The notes under the pieces were generated by a model. That model did not search any database. It was given only the letters and a program-made list of their open reading frames with translations, and was not told the DNA's origin. From contig NZ_JAIUHG010000015.1 of NCBI RefSeq assembly GCF_020164955.1, positions 62,001 through 126,000 of the forward strand: a stretch of DNA of 64,000 bases, written 5' to 3'. The position numbers were made by a program, and so were the translations under genes. This DNA comes from Mesorhizobium sp. CA8 (GTDB lineage Bacteria > Pseudomonadota > Alphaproteobacteria > Rhizobiales > Rhizobiaceae). Of the stretch, positions 26,019-34,324 are shown piece after piece. Every line of letters begins with the position of its first letter. The stretch's first letter is position 1.

Positions 26019-26219
26019 ATGACCCATTCCACCGCAGTGCTGTTCGCGCATGTCGGCACATGGCTGTTGCGTCTGCCGCCGAGCGAAAAGCGCCTGGAAG
26101 ACAAGCGGCCGCAGGACGAGCCGAAATCGCCGACCCCGGTGCTGTTTGCCGGCGAACGCGACCGCCTGCCGCCGCGCGACGAGAGCTTCTACTGGGCCTG
26201 GCAGTACTGGTCGCAATGA
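26019..26219 (+). CDS. Small soluble protein at the end of the tau operon, unknown function
   Basis: 66 residues from the ATG at 26019, preceded by AAAGGAGAAAG; an alternative ATG at 25992 overlaps the tauC stop. The N-terminus (MTHSTAVLFAHVGTWLLRL) is moderately hydrophobic, the middle is charged (EKRLEDKRPQDEPKS) and the end is Trp/Tyr-rich (DESFYWAWQYWSQ). No family is recognised. Its position between two sulfonate operons and its strong ribosome site suggest a real gene linked to sulfonate use. Confidence 0.6.
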   Translation: MTHSTAVLFAHVGTWLLRLPPSEKRLEDKRPQDEPKSPTPVLFAGERDRLPPRDESFYWAWQYWSQ

Positions 26220-26295
26220 CAGGCCGCAGCGGCGTTCCCTGTTCCAGGCGGACCGGCGCGTGGCGGCGGAGCCGGTTGTGGAAAAACGATTCCAG

Positions 26296-26345
26296 CTTGC
26301 GCCGCGAACTCGCAAGATCATTCCTCTACTAACTTTATAGAGTTA
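26296..26345 (+). promoter_or_regulatory. Operator-like dyads upstream of ssuA
   Basis: A perfect inverted repeat CTTGCG-N9-CGCAAG (26296-26316) followed by CTCTA-N9-TAGAG (26324-26342), which has LysR-type T-N11-A spacing and closely matches the element before tauA. It ends about 60 bases before the ssuA ATG. Confidence 0.55.
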
Positions 26346-26401
26346 CCTAACCTGACCTCATTCCAAACGGCCCCACAGCCGGGCCATCGAAGGAGAGGAT
26401 C

Positions 26402-27367
26402 ATGTTCAATCTGACGAGACGCGCTTTCGGCCTGCTGGCAGCGGCGGCCCTTGCCGCATCTTTTGGGACGACATCTTTCGGCGCCGCGGCGCCGGACCTC
26501 AAGGCGTTCAACATCGGCTACCAGAAGGCCGGCCTGCCGGTGATCGCCCGGCAGCAGCAGATCATCGAAAAGGCATTGGCCGACAAGGGTGTGGCGGTGA
26601 AATGGGTCGAGTTCACCGCCGGCCCGCCACTGGTGGAAGCCTTGAATGTCGGGGCCATCGATGTCGGCTGGACTGGCGACGCGCCGCCGATCTTCGGCCA
26701 GTCGGCCGGCGCCAACATCGTCTATGCGGCGGCGCTGCCCTCCAATGGCGACGGCGAAGCGATCTTCGTCAAGCCGACCTCGCCGACCCAGTCGCTGGCC
26801 GATCTCAAGGGCAAGCGCATCGGCGTCGGCAAGGGCACCAGCGCGCATAATCTCCTGGTCGCGGCGCTGGAGAAGACGGGCATCTCCTTCGACCAGGTCA
26901 CGCCGGTCTATCTCAGCCCGGCGGACGCGGCCGCCGCTTTCGCCAGCGACCAGATCGACGCCTGGGCGGTGTGGGATCCGTTCTTCGCCATCGCCGAGAC
27001 CCGCTACCAGCCACGCGTGCTTGCCCGCTCCAGCGACGTGCTCAAGGTCAACACCTATTTCCTCGCCAACAAGGATTTCGCCAAGGCGCATCCGGATTTC
27101 GTCTCGACGACGATCGCCGCGCTTGGCGACGCGGCGAAATGGGCCGACCAGAACCGCGACAAGGTGGCTGAGGCGCTGCATGAGGTGACCGGCGTGCCGC
27201 TCGATGCGCAGACCATCGCCGCCAACCGCTCCAAATTCGGCATCTACCCGATCACCGACGAGATCGTCGCCGGCCAGCAGGCGACGGCCGACCGCTTCTT
27301 CAAGCTTGGGCTGATCCCGAAAGCCGTGCGCATATCCGACGCCGTCTGGACCGCGCCGGGCAACTGA
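26402..27367 (+). CDS. ssuA: Aliphatic sulfonate ABC transporter substrate-binding protein
   Basis: 321 residues with a signal peptide ending near FGAAAPD (about residue 30). SsuA-family blocks: [46 protein letters not shown] and [11 protein letters not shown]. Ribosome site AAGGAGAGG precedes the ATG. First gene of an ssuADCB operon for uptake and oxidative desulfonation of alkanesulfonates under sulfate limitation. A terminator-like hairpin follows immediately, which may keep the binding protein in excess over the downstream products. Confidence 0.93.
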   Translation: MFNLTRRAFGLLAAAALAASFGTTSFGAAAPDLKAFNIGYQKAGLPVIARQQQIIEKALADKGVAVKWVEFTAGPPLVEALNVGAIDVGWTGDAPPIFGQSAGANIVYAAALPSNGDGEAIFVKPTSPTQSLADLKGKRIGVGKGTSAHNLLVAALEKTGISFDQVTPVYLSPADAAAAFASDQIDAWAVWDPFFAIAETRYQPRVLARSSDVLKVNTYFLANKDFAKAHPDFVSTTIAALGDAAKWADQNRDKVAEALHEVTGVPLDAQTIAANRSKFGIYPITDEIVAGQQATADRFFKLGLIPKAVRISDAVWTAPGN

Positions 27368-27384
27368 GCCCTGTCACCGCGCCG

Positions 27385-27416
27385 GGCGGCGAACGCCAGG
27401 CGCCGCCTTTGTTTTC
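27385..27416 (+). terminator. Attenuating hairpin between ssuA and ssuD
   Basis: A perfect 7-bp stem GGCGGCG (27385-27391) / CGCCGCC (27401-27407) with a 9-base loop, followed by TTTGTTTTC. Within an operon this would reduce read-through rather than end it. Confidence 0.6.
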
Positions 27417-27441
27417 GTCCGTCTTCTCCCGGGTATCAGCC

Positions 27442-28599
27442 ATGACCGCATCATCAAGCCCGCTCGATTTCTTCTGGTTCATCCCCACGCATGGCGACGG
27501 TTCCTATCTCGGCACCGAGAAGCAGCAGCGTCCGCCCGAATTCGGCTACTTCAAGGAGATCGCGCAGGCGGTCGACAGGCTGGGTTTCCCCGGCGTGCTG
27601 TTGCCCACCGGGCAGAACTGCGAGGATTCCTGGATCACCGCCGCCGGCCTTGCGACGCTGACCGAAAGGCTGAAATTCCTTGTCGCGCTGAGGCCCGGCG
27701 TGACGCTGCCGACCTTCGCGGCGCGCCAGACCGCGGCGCTCGACCGGCTGAGCAACGGCCGCCTGCTGCTCAATGTCGTGGTCGGCGGCAATCCGACCGA
27801 GCTTGCCGGCGACGGCGTGTTCCTGCCGCATGACGAGCGTTATGCGCAGGCGCAGGAATTCCTCACCATCTGGCGCGGCCTGGTGTCCGGCGAGCGGGTG
27901 AATTTCGACGGCAGATATTACCGCGTCGAGAACGGCCGCCTCGATCTCTTGCCGCTGCAGGAGCGGCCGCCGCTTTATTTCGGTGGCTCGTCCGACGCCG
28001 GCCAGGAGCTCGCGGCCGACCTCGTCGACATGTATCTAACCTGGGGCGAGCTGCCGGCGCAGGTCGCCGGCAAGATCGCCTCGGCGCGCGAGAAGGCGGC
28101 GCGGCGCGGCCGCAAACTGCGTTTCGGCATCAGGCTGCATTTCATCGTGCGCGAGACCGAGGACGAGGCCTGGCGCGCCGCCGAGCGGCTGATCAGCCAT
28201 GTTACCGACGCGCAGATCGAAAACGCGCAGGCGCGTTTCCTCAAGGAGATGGACTCGGTCGGGCAGCGGCGCATGGCCGAACTGCATGGCGGCCGGCGCG
28301 ACCGGCTCGTCGTCTCGCCGAATCTGTGGGCCGGCGTGGGACTTGTGCGCGGCGGCGCCGGCACGGCGCTGGTCGGCACGCCGGAGCAGATCACTGAGCG
28401 CATCGGCGAATACCAGGCGATCGGCATCGACACCATCATCGGCTCCGGCTATCCGCATCTCGAGGAAGCCTACCGCGTCGCCGAACTCCTGTTCCCGCGG
28501 CTCGGCCTCGGCACGCAGCGGCAGCGGGCGCACAAGGACATCGCCAACGAATTCACCGTCGGCTTCCACGGCGCCGGCCGACTGCAGGCGGCGTCGTGA
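27442..28599 (+). CDS. ssuD: FMNH2-dependent alkanesulfonate monooxygenase
   Basis: 385 residues from the ATG at 27442, chosen because family proteins start with a short leader before [12 protein letters not shown]. Bacterial luciferase-like TIM-barrel enzyme that splits C-S bonds of alkanesulfonates into sulfite and an aldehyde using FMNH2 and O2. Family blocks: [57 protein letters not shown] and the C-terminal [20 protein letters not shown]. The FMN reductase (SsuE) is not encoded in this operon and must come from elsewhere. Confidence 0.95.
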   Translation: MTASSSPLDFFWFIPTHGDGSYLGTEKQQRPPEFGYFKEIAQAVDRLGFPGVLLPTGQNCEDSWITAAGLATLTERLKFLVALRPGVTLPTFAARQTAALDRLSNGRLLLNVVVGGNPTELAGDGVFLPHDERYAQAQEFLTIWRGLVSGERVNFDGRYYRVENGRLDLLPLQERPPLYFGGSSDAGQELAADLVDMYLTWGELPAQVAGKIASAREKAARRGRKLRFGIRLHFIVRETEDEAWRAAERLISHVTDAQIENAQARFLKEMDSVGQRRMAELHGGRRDRLVVSPNLWAGVGLVRGGAGTALVGTPEQITERIGEYQAIGIDTIIGSGYPHLEEAYRVAELLFPRLGLGTQRQRAHKDIANEFTVGFHGAGRLQAAS

Positions 28600-29375
28600 G
28601 GCTTGCCGCGCGTCTTGCCCACAACGGCGCGGCCGGCTGGCTGCTGCCGGCGGCAATCATCGCCGGCTGGGAAGCCGCCGCGCGCGCCGGCTTGATCCCG
28701 GCCAATGTGCTGCCGGCGCCGAGCGCGGTGGCCGAGGCCTTCTGGCGGCTGACGCTGTCGGGCGAACTGATCCGCAACATCGGCGTCTCCACTTTGCGCG
28801 CGCTGTCGGGCTTCGCCATCGGCGGCTCGATCGGCTTCGCGCTCGGCCTCGCCAACGGATTGTCGACGCTGAGCCGCGGCCTCACCGACACCACGCTGCA
28901 GATGATCCGCAACGTCCCGCATCTGGCGCTGATCCCGCTCGTCATCCTGTGGTTCGGCATCGACGAGGAGGCCAAGCTCTTCCTGGTGGCGCTCGGCGTG
29001 TTCTTCCCGATCTATGTCAACACGCTGCTCGGCATCCAGAGCGTCGATCCGCAGCTGGTCGAGATGGGCCGGGTCTACGGGCTCGACCGGCGCGCCTTGT
29101 TCTTGCGCGTGATCCTGCCCGGCGCGCTGCCCTCGATCTTCGTCGGCCTGCGCTATGCGCTGGGCATCATGTGGCTGACGCTGATCGTCGCCGAGACGAT
29201 CTCGGCCAGTTCCGGCCTCGGCTACATGGCCATGCAGGCGCGCGAGTTCCTGCTGATCGATGTCGTGGTGCTGTCGATCCTGATCTATGCGCTGCTCGGC
29301 AAGCTCGCCGACAGCCTGGCCCGCCTGCTCGAGCGCCTGTCGCTCGGCTGGCATCCCGCCTTCCAGAAAGGGTGA
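28596..29375 (+). CDS. ssuC: Aliphatic sulfonate ABC transporter permease
   Basis: 259 residues, about six membrane helices. The GTG start overlaps the ssuD stop (GTGA). Family blocks: [38 protein letters not shown] and the permease loop [20 protein letters not shown]. It forms the membrane pore with SsuB as ATPase. Confidence 0.94.
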   Translation: MRLAARLAHNGAAGWLLPAAIIAGWEAAARAGLIPANVLPAPSAVAEAFWRLTLSGELIRNIGVSTLRALSGFAIGGSIGFALGLANGLSTLSRGLTDTTLQMIRNVPHLALIPLVILWFGIDEEAKLFLVALGVFFPIYVNTLLGIQSVDPQLVEMGRVYGLDRRALFLRVILPGALPSIFVGLRYALGIMWLTLIVAETISASSGLGYMAMQAREFLLIDVVVLSILIYALLGKLADSLARLLERLSLGWHPAFQKG

Positions 29376-29383
29376 GAACAAAG

Positions 29384-30181
29384 ATGCCGGCCGCCACCCT
29401 GACTGCACGTTCCCTCATCGCGGCGCCCGCGCATGCGCGGGCGATCGGCTCGGTCGGGGGCCGCCGGGCCTTCGCCTTCAAGGAGGTGGGGAAACGTTTC
29501 GGTGACAAGATCGTCCTCGACGGCATCAGCCTCGACGTGCGGGCCGGACAATTCCTGGCCGTCATCGGCAAAAGCGGCTGCGGCAAGAGCACGCTGCTTC
29601 GGCTGCTGGCCGGGCTCGACCGCCCGAGCAGCGGTTCAGTGACCCTCTCGGACGAGGAAGGTCACAGCCGCACGCGCTTCATGTTCCAGGAACCGCGCTT
29701 GCTGCCCTGGACCAGCGTGGTGAAAAATGTCGAGATCGGACTGACCGGCATCGCCGGCGGCACCGAGGCCAGGCAGCGGGCGCTTGCCATGCTGGACGAG
29801 GTCGGGCTCGCCGATCGCGCCGGCGAGTGGCCGTCGGTGCTGTCGGGCGGTCAAAAACAGCGCGTGGCGCTTGCCCGCGCGCTGGTCGGCCAGCCGCAGA
29901 TCCTGGCGCTGGACGAGCCGCTCGGCGCGCTGGACGCGCTGACCCGCATCGAGATGCAGCAGCTTCTGGAGCGCATATGGCTCGACCAGAAGTTCACCGC
30001 CGTGCTGGTGACGCATGATGTCGGCGAAGCCGTCGCTTTGGCCGACCGCGTCGTGGTGATCAGCGCCGGCAAGATCGCTTTCGACCTCGACGTGGCGGTG
30101 GCACGGCCGCGGCGGCACGGTTCGGCGGAGCTTGCCCGGATCGAAGGCGCCATCCTGGACCAGCTGTTCGGCCGGGTTTGA
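29384..30181 (+). CDS. ssuB: Aliphatic sulfonate ABC transporter ATP-binding protein
   Basis: 265 residues from the ATG at 29384. Walker A IGKSGCGKSTLLRLL, Q-loop FQEPRLLPW, signature LSGGQKQRVALARAL and Walker B ILALDEPLGALDALTRIEMQ. The N-terminal 30 residues before FKEVGKRFGDKIV are low in conservation, as in other SsuB proteins. Last gene of the ssu operon. Confidence 0.94.
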   Translation: MPAATLTARSLIAAPAHARAIGSVGGRRAFAFKEVGKRFGDKIVLDGISLDVRAGQFLAVIGKSGCGKSTLLRLLAGLDRPSSGSVTLSDEEGHSRTRFMFQEPRLLPWTSVVKNVEIGLTGIAGGTEARQRALAMLDEVGLADRAGEWPSVLSGGQKQRVALARALVGQPQILALDEPLGALDALTRIEMQQLLERIWLDQKFTAVLVTHDVGEAVALADRVVVISAGKIAFDLDVAVARPRRHGSAELARIEGAILDQLFGRV

Positions 30182-30228
30182 GCGCGGCGCCGGCGTCGGC
30201 CGGCAATTCAAAAATCACATGCGCAAGA

Positions 30229-30414
30229 TCAGATGCGCGAGCGGTTCGCCCAGCGCAGCCCGACCAAGCCGACCAGCAAGGTGACGAGGCCGATATAGAG
30301 CCATTGCGCCTGCCCGGTCATGAAGCTGCCCTTGACCAGACCGAGGCCTTGCAGCGACCACAGCACACCCACAGACAGCACAATCAGCGCCAGCACAAAT
30401 CTGATCAATCGCAT
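30229..30414 (-). CDS. Small two-helix membrane protein, unknown function
   Basis: 61 residues from the ATG at 30414: helix 1 IRFVLALIVLSVGVLWSL (about 4-21), a short Gly/Gln linker, helix 2 WLYIGLVTLLVGLVGLRWA (about 38-56), then a basic tail. The pattern is common among rhizobial uncharacterised small membrane proteins. Convergent to ssuB. The upstream gap 30415-30723 (309 bases) contains the palindrome GGAACGTTCC (30533-30542) and no recognised gene. Confidence 0.65.
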   Translation of the reverse strand: MRLIRFVLALIVLSVGVLWSLQGLGLVKGSFMTGQAQWLYIGLVTLLVGLVGLRWANRSRI

Positions 30415-30723
30415 CGGATTGACCCTCTTCTAAAGTCGATCCTGAACAGCAACGGGGACGCAACAAAGACGCTGAGGAATCGAAACAGTTCGGTTCCTCT
30501 GTAGTGCAAATTCTGCAGACCGATCTTGCCCGGAACGTTCCCGGATGCCGGTCCGATATTCCTTAAGAATACGGCCCTCCGGCTTCAGAAATATCATGAC
30601 AAACTGTTTCGCGGCGACTCCAAACGTGTGCCGCCGCCATGGAACCGCCAGAACGCTGCCGCATTTCCCGCCTCATTCGGCACCTAGGCGGGGCTATTCG
30701 ATCAACGGAGCCTCCCCCAAAGC

Positions 30724-31086
30724 ATGAAGAAAACCAACCGGACCGCGCTTGTCGCGGTAACGATCGCGGCTGGCCTGATGGCTGGCGCCTCGTCCGCCTC
30801 CTCCGCCGCCGCGCAGTGCGGTCGCGCTTCCTGGTATGCGCTGCATTCCAGAACCGCCTCAGGGGAACGCATGAACCCCTCGGCACTGACCGCCGCCCAC
30901 CGCTCCCTGCCCTTCGGCACCAAGCTCAGGGTCACCAACAAGAACAACGGCCGCAGCGTGGTCGTGCGCATCAACGATCGCGGTCCGTTCGTGAGGGGAC
31001 GCATGCTCGATCTGTCCCGCGGCGCCGCCAGCGAGCTCGGCTTCATCGGTTCGGGCCACACCGCAGTCTGTATGGCGCGCGTCTGA
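30724..31086 (+). CDS. RlpA-like double-psi beta-barrel secreted protein
   Basis: 120 residues: a signal peptide about 1-31 (ending SSAAAQ) and one DPBB domain with the RlpA signature [38 protein letters not shown] and [20 protein letters not shown]. Full-length RlpA is a septal lytic transglycosylase that cleaves denuded glycan strands. This protein lacks both a lipobox Cys at the cleavage site and a C-terminal SPOR domain, so it is a minimal soluble RlpA-like form. Confidence 0.88.
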   Translation: MKKTNRTALVAVTIAAGLMAGASSASSAAAQCGRASWYALHSRTASGERMNPSALTAAHRSLPFGTKLRVTNKNNGRSVVVRINDRGPFVRGRMLDLSRGAASELGFIGSGHTAVCMARV

Positions 31087-31433
31087 TCCGGCTCTGAATC
31101 GAAAACGGAGCCTGGGCTCGACCGAGCCGCCTCGCGCTTTTTCGGCACCACGCTCTTGCTGTCGCACCACGATCCAAGGCGAGCCTGCGGGTCCCGGATC
31201 GTGGCCGGTGTCCGGCATGAGGGGCCGGACACATATCCTTCACACTTCGGCACTGCACACTGAGCCGGCTCCACCGTTCGAGGCTGATTCTCAACAGGTT
31301 AAACCAAAGAAGCATTCGTCAGACAAAATGACGTATTGCATCGCAACAATATCTTGCTAACCTCGCCGGGAGACATTCAAGGCTCGGCGCTGTTCGTCGT
31401 CCTTTTGGTCGTCGGACGGCAGCGAGGTTCGCG
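31087..31433. other. Non-coding gap between rlpA-like gene and phaZ
   Basis: No gene seen. Contains a perfect 9-bp stem-loop GTGTCCGGC (31208-31216) / GCCGGACAC (31224-31232) without a T-run, and the palindrome TTGCATCGCAA (31336-31346) in an AT-rich stretch about 90 bases before phaZ. Confidence 0.5.
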
Positions 31434-32711
31434 ATGTTCTACCAGCTCTACGAACTGAACCATGCGGCGCTGCAGCCGGCCCGTCTCTATGCCGACGCGG
31501 TGCGGCTCTTCTACTCCAACCCGCTCAATCCGATTTCCCACACACCCTTCGGCCGCTCGGTGGCTGCGACCGCCGAGCTCTTCGAGCGCACCACCCGGCG
31601 CTATGGCAAGCCGCAATTCGGCCTCGACAAGACCGTGGTCGACTGGAAAAACGTCGACGTCACGGAAAAGACGGTCTGGTCGAAGCCCTTCTGCAACCTC
31701 ATCCGTTTCGAGCGCGCGCTGCCCGCCGGCCGCAAGCCCGACCCGAAGCTTTTGATCGTGGCGCCGATGTCGGGCCATTATGCGACGCTGCTGCGCGGCA
31801 CGGTCGAGGCGATGCTGCCCCATGCCGACGTGCACATCACCGACTGGGTCGATGCCCGCATGGTGCCGGTCTCGCAAGGCAGCTTCGATCTCGACGACTA
31901 TATCGACTATGTCATCGACATGTTCCACGCGCTCGGCCCCGACACGCATGTGATGGCCGTGTGCCAGCCTTCCGTTCCAGTGCTGGCGGCGGTCTCGGTG
32001 ATGGAGAAGCGCGGCGACCCGTTCGTGCCCTCGACCATGACGCTGATGGGCGGTCCGGTCGACACCCGCCGCAATCCGACCGCGGTCAATCTCCTGGCCG
32101 AGGAAAAAGGCAGCGACTGGTTCCGCGACAATGTCATCATGCAGGCGCCGTGGCCGGTGCCAGGCTTCGGCCGCGAGGTCTATCCGGGTTTCCTGCAGCT
32201 TTCGGGCTTCATGAGCATGAACCTCGATCGCCATATCATCGCCCACAAGGATTTCTTCATGCACCTTGTGAAGCATGACGGTGACAGCGCCGAGAAGCAC
32301 CGCGACTTCTACGACGAATATCTTGCGGTGATGGACCTGACGGCGGAGTTCTACCTGCAGACGGTCGACACCGTGTTCGTGCGCCACGCTTTGCCGAAAG
32401 GCGAGATGACGCATCGCGGCGAGCCGGTCGATCCGAGGGCGATCCGCAACGTCGCGCTTTTGACCATCGAAGGCGAGAACGACGACATTTCCGGACTCGG
32501 CCAGACCCAGGCCGCGCATGACCTTTGCGTCAACGTCCCGGCCGACAAAAAAGCGCATTACATGCAGCCGGCCGTCGGCCATTACGGCGTATTCAACGGC
32601 TCGCGCTTCCGCTCGGAGATCGTGCCGCGCATCGTCGACTTCACTTCCAGCTATGGCCGCCAGAACCGGGTGGCGACAAAGCCGAAGCTGGTCCGTTCCG
32701 CAAAAAGCTGA
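31434..32711 (+). CDS. phaZ: Intracellular polyhydroxyalkanoate depolymerase
   Basis: 425 residues, the size of intracellular short-chain PHA depolymerases of rhizobia and Cupriavidus (PHB_depo, alpha/beta hydrolase). The nucleophile-elbow equivalent reads VMAVCQPSVP with Cys177 instead of Ser, as in Cupriavidus PhaZa1; other blocks are LLIVAPMSGHYATLLRGTV, TDWVDARMVP and HYGVFNGSRFRSEI near the C-terminal catalytic His. It mobilises stored polyhydroxybutyrate. It stands alone, away from phaC/phaAB genes. Confidence 0.93.
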   Translation: MFYQLYELNHAALQPARLYADAVRLFYSNPLNPISHTPFGRSVAATAELFERTTRRYGKPQFGLDKTVVDWKNVDVTEKTVWSKPFCNLIRFERALPAGRKPDPKLLIVAPMSGHYATLLRGTVEAMLPHADVHITDWVDARMVPVSQGSFDLDDYIDYVIDMFHALGPDTHVMAVCQPSVPVLAAVSVMEKRGDPFVPSTMTLMGGPVDTRRNPTAVNLLAEEKGSDWFRDNVIMQAPWPVPGFGREVYPGFLQLSGFMSMNLDRHIIAHKDFFMHLVKHDGDSAEKHRDFYDEYLAVMDLTAEFYLQTVDTVFVRHALPKGEMTHRGEPVDPRAIRNVALLTIEGENDDISGLGQTQAAHDLCVNVPADKKAHYMQPAVGHYGVFNGSRFRSEIVPRIVDFTSSYGRQNRVATKPKLVRSAKS

Positions 32712-32713
32712 AC

Positions 32714-32763
32714 GGCGCAACTCCTTCGTTCCGCCGCCGCCCGGCGGCTGGCGGTGTTGCGCC
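32714..32763 (+). terminator. Stem-loop after phaZ
   Basis: GGCGCAAC (32714-32721) pairs with GTTGCGCC (32756-32763) around an inner GCCGCC/GGCGGC stem. There is no T-run, so it may be a transcript-end or stability hairpin rather than a classical terminator. Confidence 0.4.
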
Positions 32764-32837
32764 CATGCCTCTGTTGCGAAAGTGTCGCTACGGGATCGTC
32801 CAGGTAACCATGCCGTCAAACTGGCCGTCGTCTCTAA

Positions 32838-32875
32838 TTGACACGGACTGTAAATCGCCCTTAACGTTTCGTTAA
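32838..32875 (+). promoter_or_regulatory. Promoter with overlapping CtrA box
   Basis: TTGACA (32838-32843), 17-base spacer, TTAACG as -10 (32861-32866). The -10 lies inside TTAA-N7-TTAA (32861-32875), the full CtrA consensus of alphaproteobacteria. It ends 20 bases before the peptidase gene start, suggesting cell-cycle control by CtrA. Confidence 0.6.
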
Positions 32876-32895
32876 TAAAGAACAGGGCGGGGGCA

Positions 32896-33513
32896 ATGAC
32901 TTCCTCAGCGATGACGCGGATACTGCGCCTATGCGCAGCCGCAGGACTGGCGATCTCTGCGCATTGGGCGGCGCCGGCATGGGCGGCGGGCGCAATGTCC
33001 ACGGGCGGCCTAACGTCGCAGCCGATCGGCCATTATGATTTCTGCAAGTCGCATCCGAGCGAATGCAACATCCGCCCGGTCGATCTCGATCCGGCCAGGA
33101 TGACGGATAGCCTGTGGCGCCGGCTGATCAGCGTGACGGCCAAGGTCAACGCCGCCGTCAAGCCGATGAGCGACCTCGATCACTATGGCAAGGACGAAGT
33201 CTGGGCCTATCCGGACGACGGCTATGGCGATTGCGAGGACTATGTGCTGGAAAAGCGCCGCCAGCTCTACCGAATGGGCATGTCGCTGGCGGACCTTTTG
33301 ATCACCGTCGTGCGCAAGCCCGATGGCGAAGGCCATTCGGTGCTGACGGTGCGCACCGACAAGGGCGACTACGTTCTCGACAATCTGACCGACAAGATCA
33401 AAGCCTGGGACGCGACCGGCTATCGCTTCCTCAAGCGCCAGGCGATCGACAACACCGGACGCTGGGTCTCGATCCGCGACGGCCAGCAGGTGCTTGTCGG
33501 TTCCGTGCAGTAG
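32896..33513 (+). CDS. Bacterial transglutaminase-like cysteine peptidase (BTLCP, PF06035 type)
   Basis: 205 residues with a signal peptide about 1-34 (ending AWAAG). Catalytic triad candidates: Cys in DGYGDCEDYVLEKRRQL (about 113), His in GHSVLTVRT (about 149) and Asp in DYVLDN (about 165). The family includes the periplasmic adhesin protease LapG, but no LapD or large adhesin gene is near, and rhizobia carry several paralogs of unknown substrate. Start chosen at the first ATG, 20 bases after the CtrA/-10 element; an internal ATG would shorten the signal peptide. Confidence 0.88.
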   Translation: MTSSAMTRILRLCAAAGLAISAHWAAPAWAAGAMSTGGLTSQPIGHYDFCKSHPSECNIRPVDLDPARMTDSLWRRLISVTAKVNAAVKPMSDLDHYGKDEVWAYPDDGYGDCEDYVLEKRRQLYRMGMSLADLLITVVRKPDGEGHSVLTVRTDKGDYVLDNLTDKIKAWDATGYRFLKRQAIDNTGRWVSIRDGQQVLVGSVQ

Positions 33514-33624
33514 GCGAAAGCCTCAGGCTCACGCACTTCGAAATTTTTCTCGACTCCATGAACCGTTTCCGTTCGGCCGGCGACACATAGCCGTGGACGA
33601 CAAACCCAACCATGGAGAATTTCA

Positions 33625-33873
33625 ATGACTGCTTGCCTGCGAAACACTTTGCTTGCGGCCATCGCCGCGTCGGCCCTGAGCGGATCGGCCCTGGCGGACG
33701 AGACCACCAAAAGCTGCGCCAAGACCAGTCTCAACGACCTGTGGAGCGGCCGCTGCTGCAGCGTCAGCTCCGCGAACTGCCTTGGCGGCGGCAATGGTGG
33801 CCGCGATCATCAGGGCCATCAAGGCAATGGCGGCCGGGGCAGCACCAATGGCGGCAGCGCCGGCAAACCCTGA
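33625..33873 (+). CDS. Small secreted Gly/Asn-rich protein, unknown function
   Basis: 82 residues: signal peptide about 1-24 (ending GSALAD), a Cys cluster (SCAKTSLNDLWSGRCCSVSS, then NC) and a Gly/Asn/His-rich tail (GGGNGGRDHQGHQGNGG). The four cysteines in the mature part may form disulfides. An AT-rich leader and GGAGA ribosome site (about 33611) precede the ATG. It is not recognised as a named family. Confidence 0.6.
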   Translation: MTACLRNTLLAAIAASALSGSALADETTKSCAKTSLNDLWSGRCCSVSSANCLGGGNGGRDHQGHQGNGGRGSTNGGSAGKP

Positions 33874-33945
33874 TCTCAAGACTTCAGACAGAGCCGAACC
33901 AAGCGCCAGCGGACAATGCGATCCGCTGGTGCCAGACACCTGGAA

Positions 33946-34314
33946 TTATGGACGCCGGCCAAGAGCCGTGCGGATCGATGCGCTGAGGCGGCGCAGTTCC
34001 GCCTCATCGAGCCTCTCGATGCTCTCGGCGAGCAGATTGGCCAGCTCGGTCGCCGCCGGCGACAGGCCGGACGTGTCGATCCTGACCCTGGGATGCGAGC
34101 TTTCCGCGAGCCGGGCTAGGTCCTCCGCATCGTCCCAGATGATATTGAAATAACCGATGATCTTCTGGATCAGGGTCCAGGTCGGCGCGCCGCGGCGGCC
34201 GTGCTCGAGCGCCGACAGATAGGCGGCGCTGACGCCGATGGCTTCGGCCATCGCCTTCTGGCTGACGCCGCGCTCGGCGCGCAGCGCCCTGAGCTTCTCG
34301 CCGAACGGGGTCAC
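33946..34314 (-). CDS. XRE-family helix-turn-helix regulator
   Basis: 122 residues from a GTG at 34314 (TPFGEKLRALRAERGVSQKA), which lies 10 bases after the Smr-gene stop; longer reading into the Smr gene is possible but the extra residues look like antisense noise. The Cro/CI-type HTH is RGVSQKAMAEAIGVSAAYLSALEHGRRGAP (about residues 14-43); a helical C-terminal half follows with LARLAESSHPRVRIDTSGLSP. Transcribed downstream of mltA and the Smr gene. Target unknown. Confidence 0.82.
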   Translation of the reverse strand: MTPFGEKLRALRAERGVSQKAMAEAIGVSAAYLSALEHGRRGAPTWTLIQKIIGYFNIIWDDAEDLARLAESSHPRVRIDTSGLSPAATELANLLAESIERLDEAELRRLSASIRTALGRRP

Positions 34315-34324
34315 ACCGGTCGCC

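Noticed and set aside
30470-30545. GGAAC words upstream of the small membrane gene as an EcfG stress promoter
   Set aside because: No CGTT follows GGAAC at the required 16-17 bases on either strand.
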